Source: Candidatus Bathyarchaeota archaeon A05DMB-2
Lineage (GTDB): Archaea; Thermoproteota; Bathyarchaeia; Bathyarchaeales; Bathycorpusculaceae
Length of the DNA: 64,000 nucleotides
Direction: 5' to 3'
Assembly: GCA_018475625.1 (NCBI GenBank)
Contig: JAAKEZ010000003.1
Location: 124,001 to 188,000, forward strand
Part shown: piece after piece, positions 17,826 through 27,633 of the stretch
Layout of the letters: the number at the start of each line of letters is the position of its first letter
How positions within the stretch are numbered: the stretch's first letter is position 1
The notes under the pieces: model-generated
Databases searched by the model: none
Told to the model about the DNA's origin: nothing
Seen by the model: only the letters and a program-made list of their open reading frames with translations
Program-made: the position numbers and the translations under genes

Positions 17826-18983
17826 TTAATTAGAATATACTAAACTATGCTTCTTCAATAAACCATAAGCAAAATATTTTGCACGGCTGACCCTCTCAGA
17901 TGCGTTAGACTTAATCGCGACCGAAAGAGATTTGGGCCACAATCGCGGCATGCCCAGATTTACCATGCTCAAAAAGCCTGTGGATTGAGGAACAAAAGTT
18001 CGCACATTTTCTATTCTTTCTCCCAAGATCTCTATATTACTCATCGTGCCCAATCCGCATTCGGCAGCGTGTGCAATTGCAGGGATTTTTTCTGGGCGGT
18101 AACACATTACCCTAGCAGCCACAGTATCAACGGCCACAGGGTCAAAACCGGCCATGACCACGCCGACGCGCGTGGGTTTCCAAGCAGCCATCCAAAAATC
18201 GTCGCCCAAGGGCACAACTTTGTCGTATGATCCTGCAACAATACCGTCTACGACGGCCATGTACCGCCTCTTTTTAGGAGAGGCAACGTAGTTTCCTAAG
18301 GCGATTTTGTTCAAGTCGTGAATTGTGCGCCAGATTACATCGTTGTGCATGGGGCTTCGGAAACTGCCATGTGGTAGGCTTTCATTGCGCCGTTTTGGAT
18401 AACCGTAATACTCGCCGGGAGCGATTCCAATCATGTTCTTGAGGGCAACGCTTATTCCCGCTAAAGAATGAGATTTAAGCTTTGGAACTGAGATCAATAC
18501 ATCTGAAGACAGCACGGTGTGGGCTATTCCGTAGATGTGGTTGGGATGTGCGCCTTCTTTTCCGAGGTGGACAGTGTCGAACTCGTTCGTTTTTGGATTC
18601 TTGTCGCGGTTTAAATCGACAGTCTTAACGGGAACCCCATTGTGCTGCAGTCTTTTTACGATCTTTTTTATTCCTGAGATTATGAAGGCTGCTTCTGTCT
18701 CGAATTCGGATGAACCGTCTCCGACGAAAATCTGGCTTGCCCCGTTTTGATAACAAGCCTCTATCAGTGGCTCAACTAGCGAGCTGTGGGTTGTGTTTCC
18801 GCTTTCAGCACTGTAAATGTTAACCAGATTAGGCTTTATCAGAACAGTGTCGCCTGAATGAACGATTTTGTCTATGCCACCTATCATGTCTGCGGCGGTT
18901 CTCACTGCAGCTTTGGTTTCTTCACCGTAGGAGCGTGAAGTGACTATAGCTACTTTGGAGTGCCTTTGGTCAAGTTCAGTCAT
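17826..18983 (-). CDS. DUF362 domain-containing protein
   Basis: This 385-residue protein is a full DUF362 member. The family signatures include VLIKPNLVN (about 47), GDGSSEFETE (about 97), LISVPKLKSHSLAGIS near 163 and GFDPVAVDTVAARVM near 280. The ferredoxin-like Cys motifs found in some members are absent. The family is widespread in archaea and its biochemical role is unclear. A TATA-like box about 55 bases upstream suggests that this gene starts the transcription unit running into the isomerase. Confidence 0.85.
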   Translation of the reverse strand: MTELDQRHSKVAIVTSRSYGEETKAAVRTAADMIGGIDKIVHSGDTVLIKPNLVNIYSAESGNTTHSSLVEPLIEACYQNGASQIFVGDGSSEFETEAAFIISGIKKIVKRLQHNGVPVKTVDLNRDKNPKTNEFDTVHLGKEGAHPNHIYGIAHTVLSSDVLISVPKLKSHSLAGISVALKNMIGIAPGEYYGYPKRRNESLPHGSFRSPMHNDVIWRTIHDLNKIALGNYVASPKKRRYMAVVDGIVAGSYDKVVPLGDDFWMAAWKPTRVGVVMAGFDPVAVDTVAARVMCYRPEKIPAIAHAAECGLGTMSNIEILGERIENVRTFVPQSTGFLSMVNLGMPRLWPKSLSVAIKSNASERVSRAKYFAYGLLKKHSLVYSN

Positions 18984-19033
18984 GGCAGTGCGCCTTTGTT
19001 TTGTGGAGTTTATGCTCTACAAAAACTAAACTC

Positions 19034-19044
19034 CCTTATATATA
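19034..19044 (-). promoter_or_regulatory. Possible TATA box for DUF362 gene
   Basis: On the minus strand the sequence reads CTATATATAAGG about 50-60 bases upstream of the start at 18983, a good archaeal TATA match. Confidence 0.45.
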
Positions 19045-19195
19045 GAGCGAGTTTTATATTCAGTTTTGGCTTCGACTGATTGCGTTAATAAATAGGTATT
19101 CGCTGATGTTTAATTTATTTTGTTGTACTGCATTCGCGTTTTTAATGGGACGTAACGCACGTTTTTCTTCTATTTGCTAGCTATGACTACAGTCC

Positions 19196-19703
19196 CTATG
19201 GCTGTCCGTAGTAAGGCAATGAACACGAAAATGAAATAATAATTGAAGGGTTCCCGTCCTTTTGAAACCAATAGTCGTAGTCTTCGTTTTGGTTTTTGTA
19301 GGTTAAGCTAAGTAAATGAGCTTGTGAATTGAAGTTTCCAGTAAGACGCAAAATGGCTTTTACTTGTCTTATTGGTGAAAGATATTAATCGAGGACAATG
19401 TAAAGTGTTTTTTTGGGTAATATGGGTTGATGTAGGAAACAGTGCAAGTATATGTGTTTCCGTTTCTTGTGGTGAAATGAAGAGCCACATACAACCACTC
19501 ATAATTTGTGCCATGGCCTCCCTCATCGTCAGGAAAATGAAGTACACCATTAGTACCGACTACTTCATTTAAAGCTACATCGGGTAAGCTATTTACGAGC
19601 ATATAGCTCTCTATATTCTGCAAGGGCACATTAATTTCGTATGCGGTAAAACTAAAAATAATTGAGCATAAAAATAATAGTAGAAAAAATTTCTAGCCAG
19701 CAT
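19196..19703 (-). pseudogene. Frameshifted secreted lipocalin-like (CrtC/AttH-type) gene
   Basis: Three reading-frame pieces line up into one product of about 165 residues. ATG at 19703 starts MLARNFF, then a shift in a T6 run (coding strand) enters a signal peptide (LLLFLCSIIFSFTAYE). The longest piece contains HFPDDEGGH and EWLYVALHF. A second shift near 19381 enters a frame ending with LSLTYKNQNEDYDYWFQKDGN and the stop at 19196. The (D/E)xGxH...EWxY pattern resembles lipocalin-like CrtC/AttH proteins, which are normally about twice as long. Adding one T at each site restores a single frame, so this is either a decayed gene or carries assembly errors. Confidence 0.55.
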
Positions 19704-19786
19704 TTATTCTAATTCTCCATATAGGGTAAATAGCAGATCAGCTTTGACCTGAGGTGTGTGAAAAAAGTGCGCTGCAGTTATAGCTG

Positions 19787-20769
19787 TCATTGGAGTTTGA
19801 TCTCGTCAAAATAAGGGAATCTGGACTCCGCTAGATACGTTGATAAGACTAATATTGTCAGCAGCAATGGAAGTTTTAGTATTATACACCCGTACGCTAT
19901 AAGAACAAACTTCAATGCTGTGTCAACGCTTATCAGACGCGATTTCAGATAGATTTTTCCTAGCTCAAAAAGAATGAAAAAGCAGAAAAAAATAGCCAAT
20001 AGCATAAAATACAATATTTGTGTGCTAAAATACATGCCGTAAAGAAGCAGAAATGAACCAGAAACCAGAAGCATGATGAAAATTCTTACACTATTATTTA
20101 TCCCAAGTCTTACCGTTAATGTTCTGGTCTTTCCTAAATCTTCGGGATAGTCACGAATTTGATGATATAGCTCTGGTGTTGAAAAAACCGCAAAGGTTCC
20201 CAAAATGAAAAAATCGTAGTACTATTCCAAAAAGAAAATTCTGTCAACAAGACTAGGGAAGGCGCAACCCATAAAACATAGCTTGCAACAAAAGGGCCGA
20301 GGTGCGTCGCTTTAAAACGAATTTTCAAACCATTATAGGCCATCCAGAAAAATATGTCGATGCAAAAAACAAAAATGGTTATTGGAGATCTATAAATGAA
20401 AAAAGCCGACAATATGGCGCATGAGAGTGAAAGAAATATAAGAAACACGGCGTCATTTTTCGACACTAATCCTCTTGTAATCACGTTCCTATTAGGTGGG
20501 TCGACATCTCTGTCGCATAGCTCGTTATGTGCGTATCCTGCCATGTTTACAAACGTTATCGGAACCAGTAGCAGAATAACAGACCAGTTAGGTGGTACTA
20601 CGTTATTGCTAATCAGGAGAGCGAAGAATGGAAAAGTAGTTATGGAATACTGAAGATAAGGAAATGAACGAATTGCAAGACTTTTAATCTTTGGAAGCCA
20701 TTTCATGAAATAATTCATACTTAATTTCTTTCTAGATTCTTTAATCTGATTGTGTAACATTTTTGACAT
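19787..20769 (-). pseudogene. UbiA-family prenyltransferase, interrupted by one frameshift
   Basis: Residues 1 to about 190 are in one frame (20769 to about 20208) and the rest in another (to 19787). Together they give a normal-length UbiA membrane prenyltransferase with about eight helices. The first Asp motif is NELCDRDVDPPNR and the second is RDYPEDLGK, so both Mg-diphosphate sites are present. The break is at a run of six T (coding strand; A run at 20208-20213); one extra T gives the continuous FWNSTTIFFILGTFAVFSTPE. It could therefore be functional if the indel is a sequencing error. The start may be ATG 20769, overlapping the next gene by 29 bases, or 20718. It may attach a prenyl chain to a lipid or quinone precursor. 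Confidence 0.75.
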
Positions 20770-21988
20770 ACGCCACCTTGTTGTAAAAGCTCAATGTTTT
20801 GTAACATGTTGATTCCCAAGTAAATCGTTTTGCGGTTTCGCGGGCGTTGAAACGCATCTTCAGCAAAGAGGGATTCTTTGTCAACATCTCGATGGAGAGG
20901 GCTAGCGCCTTTGGGTCGATGGCAGTCACTAGAACACCGTTTTTGCCGTTGTCAATTAGTTCAGGTAGGGATGCCACGTTGAAAGCGATTACTGGTTTGC
21001 CCGCGGCGAAAGCTTCAAGCACCACTAAACCGAATCCCTCGTATAATGAAGGAAGGACAAAAATGTCTGATATCTGGTAGTATTGTTGAAGAGTTGCTGG
21101 CGGGACCTTTCCAGCTAAAACAAAGAAACGCTCTAATCCTGTCTTTTCTAACTGTGCATAATATTTTTCGGTATCTGGACCAACTAGGAAAAAGCGCACG
21201 TTTGGGTTCTGCGATATTACTATGGGTGCTGCGTCCAGCAGGAGTGAAATTCCTTTTCTTTCATCGGCTCTTCCAACGTATAGTACATTGAAAGTGTCAG
21301 AATATGGGGTGTACTGTTTTTTGTTTTGGTGTTCTTCGGGGATGAGGTTTTCTGGGTTTATGCCGCTGTAGATTACAGTAGCCTTTTTCGGGTCAATTTT
21401 GTAGTACTTGATGGCGTTTCTCAGCGTGTCGTAACTAGAGGCTATGATGCCTGCAGCGCGTTTCACGCTTATGTATTCCATGATTATTAGCGGAAAAAAG
21501 GATGCGCTTGTTTTCAGTGATTTGTACAATGCTGCAATTTTTGAGTGATGCAGGTTGCGCCAAATCGGTCGTATGTGTGCTAACTGCTCATCTACTAACG
21601 TTCCGTGTAAAGTGACCATGAATTTTGCGTTATCGGGCGTGAAAATTTTTGATATGGCGTAGAAAAAGCCGCAGCAGAACTGGGCATGAACTATGTCGAG
21701 CTTATATTTCTGGTTGAGCTTTCTGATTGCTATAGCTGCTTGGATGTTGAACAGGAGCATTTTTATTGGGTACAGGGGCAGTTTGGGGATTTTGATGTTT
21801 TTGGTTGGAACCATAATGTAGTTGATTCCATCTGCCTCGAAGTTGTCTTGTAAGTTTTTAGAGGATATTGAGAGTACGAATACTCGGTGTCCTTTGTTTG
21901 CGAAGCGTTTTGCTAGCTGGTGAACGTAGGTTTCGACTCCGCCGTATTTGTGGAAAATGGTTTCCAACGTCACCATGCAGATGTTCAT
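20741..21988 (-). CDS. Glycosyltransferase family 4
   Basis: The 415-residue protein has two Rossmann domains (GT-B fold). The N-terminus MVTLETIFHKYGGVETYVHQ holds the GGVE acceptor-side loop. The C-terminal donor site is PSLYEGFGLVVLEAFAAGKP (about 315-334), containing the EX7E pair typical of retaining GT4 enzymes. NVLYVGRADERKG marks the start of the donor domain. Sugar and acceptor cannot be told from sequence. It is the gene immediately upstream of the UbiA gene. Confidence 0.92.
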   Translation of the reverse strand: MNICMVTLETIFHKYGGVETYVHQLAKRFANKGHRVFVLSISSKNLQDNFEADGINYIMVPTKNIKIPKLPLYPIKMLLFNIQAAIAIRKLNQKYKLDIVHAQFCCGFFYAISKIFTPDNAKFMVTLHGTLVDEQLAHIRPIWRNLHHSKIAALYKSLKTSASFFPLIIMEYISVKRAAGIIASSYDTLRNAIKYYKIDPKKATVIYSGINPENLIPEEHQNKKQYTPYSDTFNVLYVGRADERKGISLLLDAAPIVISQNPNVRFFLVGPDTEKYYAQLEKTGLERFFVLAGKVPPATLQQYYQISDIFVLPSLYEGFGLVVLEAFAAGKPVIAFNVASLPELIDNGKNGVLVTAIDPKALALSIEMLTKNPSLLKMRFNARETAKRFTWESTCYKTLSFYNKVAYVKNVTQSD

Positions 21989-22086
21989 GAATTCACCTAG
22001 TTCATCGATGTTTTGTGTGGGCTGAATTTATTCTGACTCAAAGTGTGAAAGTTAGAATGGTAGTTTGGTATTGAAATGTAGGAGGT

Positions 22087-25026
22087 TTACTTGTGATGCT
22101 TTTTCCGAATAATTGTTGCCAATGCTATGATGGTTATTATAATGCTGGTTATCGTAATGACTGTTTCAGGTGAAGATAGGATGTTTGAGTCTGTGTTTGC
22201 TGAGTTTAAGCGTACGACAACTTTATGGGTGCTGTGTGAGTAGGTGAAATGTACCAGCCAATAATAATCCGTGCTAGTTGAGGTGTAGGTTGTTTCGTTT
22301 CCGTCAACATAGATCTTGAGCGTGTTTATGTCTGTAATTAGCGTTTTCGCTATTGTCACGTTTGTGAAGCCTGTGGTTCCTGATGGACCGCTTGCTGTGA
22401 AGCTTATTTCTTTTGTTACAGAGTTGAAGATGAGTTCGGTGATTGTGGAGTTTGAAATTATTGAGAATGGTGAACTTAGGATAGAAGGGGTTTGGGTGCC
22501 TGCATTGTTGTTTATGGCTGTCAGGTTATATGAGGTGTCGAGAACTTTGGTTATGTTGAATGTTACTGTATCCAAGGTTTGGGCTGTGTGGTTGTATTCC
22601 CATCGGTTGTTGATTGTTGACCACTGCATTGCAGTTTCGTTCAGGTATAGATTTCCGTTTGTGCTGTTGAAGATCCGATTATCGTATTCGTATATTGCCT
22701 TGAACCAAACGGTTGTGCTTTCGCCCAGCATCAGGGGATTCCTTGTTAAACCGCCATCGGTGATTTTAATCCGGTCCCAGACGATGCTGGGTGTTGGAGC
22801 TGTTTGTGTATAAGAGGTTACGCCGTTACAATTTACGCTGGTGACAAGCCATTTTTCGTTTCCTATTACGTGGGAGGTGATGTCGAAACTTATCCATCCA
22901 GTGGCGTTTGTGACGTATGCAGTGCTGTTAACATATATGCTTCCTCCCGCTATGTCGGACCCGTTGTTGCTCCATTTAGCATGAAAACCAACCTTTTGAA
23001 CACTGTTCACATCGGCTCTCACATCGCTAACAAACGACTGATCAATTAGGACAAAACCGTTTCCATTGTAGATTTCTTCGTTTCCCCAACTACTATGTGT
23101 AGGTTCAAGACTAACATATTTGCGAACTCGAACCCAATCGAACTCCGTATATCCACCGTGATAACTGTCAACTAAACCCACGTATCCTTGATAATTCCCG
23201 CTTCGTGAACCAACCAAGTGCCAAGAGCTCCCATCAGGGGATGCGTAAGCATAAAAAGTGGGACCCACTTTAACCAATCGTGCATAGAAAGTCATTTGAG
23301 AACCTCTAGTCAAACCAGTATTTTCTCCAGCCCAATCTGTTTGCCCTCCAGTCTGGTCTCTCCAACTGGTCGTTATATGGGAACTGTCACCATCAAATAG
23401 CATAACATAAAAGGCCGCATTATTGCCAGTGTTTGCTCTAGTCATGAGAAACCTATTGTGTGCGTCAACTGTTGGATAGCTCTGATCTCTGAAAATCGTT
23501 TCGATCATATAGTTGTCACTAAAAGGTACACTTTTGAAGATTCCAGAACCTTCATCAGTTATACCCCAGAAATCACCACTCGACTGACTACTTATCCTAG
23601 CCCACCCATCCACAACAGATGCGCTACCGGTCTGATCATAGTTTTGTAATGTCCAGCTACTTAAGTTGCTGCTGAAATCATCGAACAGATCAAACGTATA
23701 ATAAGGGTTAGCTGTAGTCGATACATCCATTTTGCCATAATAGACGTATATTGTGTTATTAGTTCCACTCAATATTCTTGGAATTTTAAGCCAAAAGAGC
23801 GCACTCTGACTCGTTAGATTTTCAATCCAATAGTTACATTCATATTCCAAGCCTGAAGACGAATTTAACCATGTGAAACGAACGTCACTGAAATCAGGTG
23901 CAGAATGCGCATTCAAGTAGACATCCTCCCCCGCATTAGAACCAATTCCCGAATGCACCATTAATCGGATTTGGTAACCATCAAGAACGGACTCTTGTGG
24001 AGAAATCGGTGTATCCAAGTACACTCTGCGAGTATCTTGATACCACGTTGAAGAACTTCTGCTTATGAATAAGTACGCTTGATTCTGAGTTGAACCCAAA
24101 AAAAGCATCGGACAAGCTTCATCATTTGTAAGAATTGGTGATTCCGCCACTGCAGCAAATCCTGAAGATGGAGATGACGAATAATATGCATGTATCAACC
24201 ATTTTCCACCCTGCCAGATTTCCGCGACCAGCCAGTAAATGTCATCGTAGTACATCACACTAGCTGCGCCAAAAGAGGCTGCTTCACTAAGAACTATGCT
24301 ATCGCTTGCTGAAGTCAAGTTTTCGATACTCGTGCTGTTTCTAACCAGCACATATTCTGTACTGCCAGTCGCGTCATGCGAATATAAATACCATCTGTTG
24401 TCATTTGGGTTGAACCATATGAAAGGGGTCTTCCACTCGTTACCCCCTACTTTAACATTCTCCCTAAATGTGAAGTGGATTCCGTCCGTACTAGTCCATC
24501 TTTCCAAAGTATGATCTGCACGATCTTCGAGGAACATTTGAAATGTTCCATCAACATAAGCTGTGCTGGGCCATCTATAATGGTACGCACTCGAACTTAA
24601 AATTGGATTTTGTGAGTATGCAATCCAAGTCCCTTCGGTGTCATTTGTATAGTAAAGTCGGATTTGTAAACCATTCGGATCGCTGTCATAGGCGAGATAT
24701 TTTTGAAGGGCACCATCGACGACTTTATTTACTTCTAAAATTGTCGTGTTATGAACTGGTTGGAAAGCATGCCTGTTAATAGGAGTTCCAGAGATAGTTG
24801 CCCAAGGCTCAGAAAAATTGAAGAAATTAAGACCGCCGCTAGGCTCACTCCATATAATGTTATGTTGAATTCTATAAGTCCACCCATCGTAGAACCAACC
24901 ACTTGAACCTGACGAATTCACCATAGAACCTGAATCACTCAAACCTATGTTGAGACTGGAAAAACTAGAAACTATAAGTAACGAAAGAAAAACGAGGCAC
25001 AACAAAATGGTAAGTGTCCTTTTCAT
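22087..25026 (-). CDS. Large secreted beta-propeller/DUF2341/LamG-like surface protein
   Basis: From ATG 25026 (signal peptide MKRTLTILLCLVFLSLLIVSS) the product has about 979 residues. An in-frame ATG 17 codons upstream would put charged residues before the signal. Residues of about 50-330 have repeated W/Y-rich strands (YRWPSTAYVDGTFQMFLED and WKTPFIWFNPNDNRWYLYSH) like a five-bladed GH43/GH32-type propeller. A DUF2341 domain (GYQIRLMV to IYVYYGKMD) follows at about 345-440, and a concanavalin/LamG-like domain at about 450-650. The remainder is Ig-like repeats. A C-terminal helix and RKKHHK tail anchor it. It probably binds or processes glycans outside the cell. Catalytic carboxylates were not located. 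Confidence 0.75.
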   Translation of the reverse strand: MKRTLTILLCLVFLSLLIVSSFSSLNIGLSDSGSMVNSSGSSGWFYDGWTYRIQHNIIWSEPSGGLNFFNFSEPWATISGTPINRHAFQPVHNTTILEVNKVVDGALQKYLAYDSDPNGLQIRLYYTNDTEGTWIAYSQNPILSSSAYHYRWPSTAYVDGTFQMFLEDRADHTLERWTSTDGIHFTFRENVKVGGNEWKTPFIWFNPNDNRWYLYSHDATGSTEYVLVRNSTSIENLTSASDSIVLSEAASFGAASVMYYDDIYWLVAEIWQGGKWLIHAYYSSSPSSGFAAVAESPILTNDEACPMLFLGSTQNQAYLFISRSSSTWYQDTRRVYLDTPISPQESVLDGYQIRLMVHSGIGSNAGEDVYLNAHSAPDFSDVRFTWLNSSSGLEYECNYWIENLTSQSALFWLKIPRILSGTNNTIYVYYGKMDVSTTANPYYTFDLFDDFSSNLSSWTLQNYDQTGSASVVDGWARISSQSSGDFWGITDEGSGIFKSVPFSDNYMIETIFRDQSYPTVDAHNRFLMTRANTGNNAAFYVMLFDGDSSHITTSWRDQTGGQTDWAGENTGLTRGSQMTFYARLVKVGPTFYAYASPDGSSWHLVGSRSGNYQGYVGLVDSYHGGYTEFDWVRVRKYVSLEPTHSSWGNEEIYNGNGFVLIDQSFVSDVRADVNSVQKVGFHAKWSNNGSDIAGGSIYVNSTAYVTNATGWISFDITSHVIGNEKWLVTSVNCNGVTSYTQTAPTPSIVWDRIKITDGGLTRNPLMLGESTTVWFKAIYEYDNRIFNSTNGNLYLNETAMQWSTINNRWEYNHTAQTLDTVTFNITKVLDTSYNLTAINNNAGTQTPSILSSPFSIISNSTITELIFNSVTKEISFTASGPSGTTGFTNVTIAKTLITDINTLKIYVDGNETTYTSTSTDYYWLVHFTYSHSTHKVVVRLNSANTDSNILSSPETVITITSIIITIIALATIIRKKHHK

Positions 25027-25147
25027 CCTTTTCACACAGCTTAGCCTATCTCCACTAACAACAACGTCAATACGCATTTTATATTATTTCCTGAAGTTAC
25101 TTTATAGAAAAAAATCTCAATTGTTCCATTTTGTAAAATCAAAAATA

Positions 25148-26008
25148 CTAAATGTGCAAAGATAAAAGCAAGAAATAAGCATACTTCCGAGAGACCCCGT
25201 GAATTACGCTCTCAAATGTTGAAGATATTTTTACTATGCCATATTCGCAGTCTCTCACGAAATTTTTAACGTTAGCAATGTTTTCGTAAGCAAGTTCTAT
25301 TATGATTTTAGCGTTATATTCATTAATAGTATTTTTTAGACCAGAAAGGACCTCCCACTCAGCCCCTTCAACGTCAACTTTTATCCAATCCACCCTACTA
25401 ACGGCAAATTCTTTAATAACGTCATCCATCGGTCGAGCTCTGACTGCGTACCAGCCTCTTTTCCAGTCTATTTTTGCACTATGATGACCCCCCACATGAC
25501 CAATGAATAATTTCAGCGTGCAGTCCTTGTTCCAAGCCGCCAAGTTAAGCGCAATCACATTGCAAATACTGTTGAGTTCCAAGTTCTTCCGCAGCACACG
25601 ATAGTTATCAGGATTTGCTTCAACTGCCAGCACAGCACCCTTGTCTCCGACAAGTTGCGCAGTTCGCAGAGTATACTTTCCTACATGCGCACCAATATCC
25701 ACTATTACGTCTCCCGGAACTGGCTCGAGCCATAGCGAAACATAACTTTCCGACTCATTAATAATCTCGAAGCTCTCATGGTCGACTAAGGCATATCTTA
25801 TGCCGTCACTCTTAATAACAACGCTTTTCCATAAAGCCTCAATAATCTTGTCCTTGCTCGAATCAAAATCCAAAAGCTTTTGGAGAGTTCCGGGAACAGA
25901 TTGAAAAACAGCGATTCTGAGTAATGTCAATTTGTCTTTTATTCCATTCCCAAAACGAATTCGCTTATAGTGCCGTAATGAAGTTCTGACATATTTGGGG
26001 ATTTGCAT
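25148..26008 (-). CDS. FkbM family methyltransferase
   Basis: The 286-residue protein has the SAM-binding motif VDIGAHVGKYTLRTA (about 94-108), AVEANPDNYRVLRKN and KVDVEGAEWEVLSGL (about 212-226), which define the FkbM family. These enzymes commonly O-methylate sugars in glycan loci. The ATG at 26008 is the first in the frame, and the N-terminal 80 residues form a helical cap. It sits between the surface protein and a glycosyltransferase, so methylation of a glycan residue is the likely role. Confidence 0.88.
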   Translation of the reverse strand: MQIPKYVRTSLRHYKRIRFGNGIKDKLTLLRIAVFQSVPGTLQKLLDFDSSKDKIIEALWKSVVIKSDGIRYALVDHESFEIINESESYVSLWLEPVPGDVIVDIGAHVGKYTLRTAQLVGDKGAVLAVEANPDNYRVLRKNLELNSICNVIALNLAAWNKDCTLKLFIGHVGGHHSAKIDWKRGWYAVRARPMDDVIKEFAVSRVDWIKVDVEGAEWEVLSGLKNTINEYNAKIIIELAYENIANVKNFVRDCEYGIVKISSTFESVIHGVSRKYAYFLLLSLHI

Positions 26009-26055
26009 TCAGCCTCATATCCTATCAAAACTGTTGTTCACAATCAAGATGTTTG

Positions 26056-27186
26056 TCAACAATGAACTCGCATAATTTTTTCAATTGTTTCGATTCGTTT
26101 TTCCCAAGAATTATTTTTGGCAAAATCGATTCTTTTCATAATCACTTCGGCATTTTCAGATTTCCTATTTTCGCCGAGGGCTTCTTCAACTTTCTTTATG
26201 AAATCTTCGTCATTTTTGCTTATATAAACAAGACCAGAAGCACAATTGTTGACCTCGGGCAAAGCAGTTGAAACTACGGGCTTTCCAGCAGCTAAATACT
26301 CGAATAATTTTATGGGATTAGAGGCTAACGTCAAAGCATTTATCTTGAAAGGAATAAGACAAACATCCATACTCGCCAAATATTGTGGAAGAAACGAGTA
26401 TTTTTTATGCCCTACAGTAATAATATTAGCATGTTTTTTCAGTTTGCTCATACCGTGCAACACTGGACCCACAATAAGTATGGAATATTCTGGATGCGAC
26501 TCGGCTAATCTGCATATTAAATCAATATTAACCCATTCGTATACAGCGCCTATATAGCCGATTATGGGATTTTGAAGTTGGCTTATATCCTGAGGCCTTT
26601 CCCTAATTTTCAAAGCTTTAGAGAAATGCTCGAAGTCGGCACCATTAGGAACGTAAAAACAGTTTGGATTGAACTTCGAGATTTTTGCACAGAGACTTCT
26701 GGACACTGCAAACACTGCAGAGGAATTAACAGACAAATTTTTCTCGGCTTTTAAAACTCTTAGGACGTTAGCCTTTGTGCCTGAGGACTCTTCATCCGGG
26801 CAATCATATATTGTTTTTATACCTAACCCTTTTAGAGTATCAATAAGAAAAGAATAAGGATAAGAGTAAAAAATCGCCGCATTAGGTTTAAAATTGAAAC
26901 ATTTAAGATACACCCTGAAAGCTAAGGCACCGAGTTTTTTATCCACAAATTCGAATCGACGCTGAAAAGGAACAAACATGTTCACAATACGCAAATTCTT
27001 CATAATTCTTCTCGTTACAAAAAAATTATTTGTTCCATAGCTTTTAATCAATGACGCAGGAGCCAGATATATTGGATCTTGGAAATAAACAATATTATGT
27101 CCCTTATATGCTAATAGCATAACTATTTGTTGCGGTCTTGTCCATAAGGAGTTCCAAGGAACAGCCGAGAAAAATACAATGTTCAT
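26056..27186 (-). CDS. Glycosyltransferase family 4-like
   Basis: This 376-residue GT-B enzyme starts with VFFSAVPWNSLWTRPQQIVM, typical of GT4 members that carry RPQ near the N-terminus. The donor-site segment SNPIKLFEYLAAGKPVVST is at about 285-303 and PNGADFEHFSK is in the linker. The EX7E first acidic residue is replaced by the SNPIK loop, a known variant in this subgroup. It likely adds one sugar to the repeat unit. It is the last gene before a 450-base gap to the upstream group. Confidence 0.88.
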   Translation of the reverse strand: MNIVFFSAVPWNSLWTRPQQIVMLLAYKGHNIVYFQDPIYLAPASLIKSYGTNNFFVTRRIMKNLRIVNMFVPFQRRFEFVDKKLGALAFRVYLKCFNFKPNAAIFYSYPYSFLIDTLKGLGIKTIYDCPDEESSGTKANVLRVLKAEKNLSVNSSAVFAVSRSLCAKISKFNPNCFYVPNGADFEHFSKALKIRERPQDISQLQNPIIGYIGAVYEWVNIDLICRLAESHPEYSILIVGPVLHGMSKLKKHANIITVGHKKYSFLPQYLASMDVCLIPFKINALTLASNPIKLFEYLAAGKPVVSTALPEVNNCASGLVYISKNDEDFIKKVEEALGENRKSENAEVIMKRIDFAKNNSWEKRIETIEKIMRVHC

Positions 27187-27513
27187 GAATCATCACTTAT
27201 TTGCGATGAGAATAGTTTTCTTCATTCTGCGTTTCAATACACATACCATAGGAGTTGGCTTTCTGTGTCCAACTAGCTCTATGCAGATTCAAGAATTAAT
27301 ACCATAAATTTATAAATTTGTGAATTGGTGAAATTGTGAATTTCGTGAGGGTTCATATACCACTGCGTGTTCGTCGCTAGGTTGCAGATGACATGAGGAT
27401 GCAGTTCTCCTGTTGGGAGGTGATTTGCGCAGAGTAAGTAGGCGTTCGTTTCCGCCATTCTTTGGGCACTCCACAGGCTAAGCAGAACTGAGCCTCAACC
27501 AGCACATTTGGAG
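27187..27513. other. Intergenic region, no gene seen
   Basis: No gene is recognisable. The segment 27305-27350 is a short AT-rich stretch with imperfect direct repeats of TGAAATTGTGAATT. It probably contains the promoter of the minus-strand GT4 gene at 27186. The right part runs into repeat copy B. Confidence 0.4.
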
Positions 27514-27612
27514 CCTAATAGTCAATCGATGCAGAAAACGAGGAGGGGAGGGGTCCGTATTGGCGCAGAAAACAACCAAACCGATGTTGAAAACCACATA
27601 AAGGGAGTACAG
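27514..27612 (+). repeat. Dispersed intergenic repeat, copy B
   Basis: It shares CCTA, TGCAGAAAAC, a GAGGGGAGGGG block, CCGTATTGGCGCAGAAAAC and CCAAACC with copies A (646-740) and C (54194-54291). Relative to A it carries a one-base length difference before the TATTGGCGC block, which breaks the frame, so the open frame over this stretch is not a gene. It ends 21 bases from the stop codon of the thymidylate-kinase-like gene. Confidence 0.75.
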
Positions 27613-27633
27613 TCTTTTCGAGCACTACTGCGT

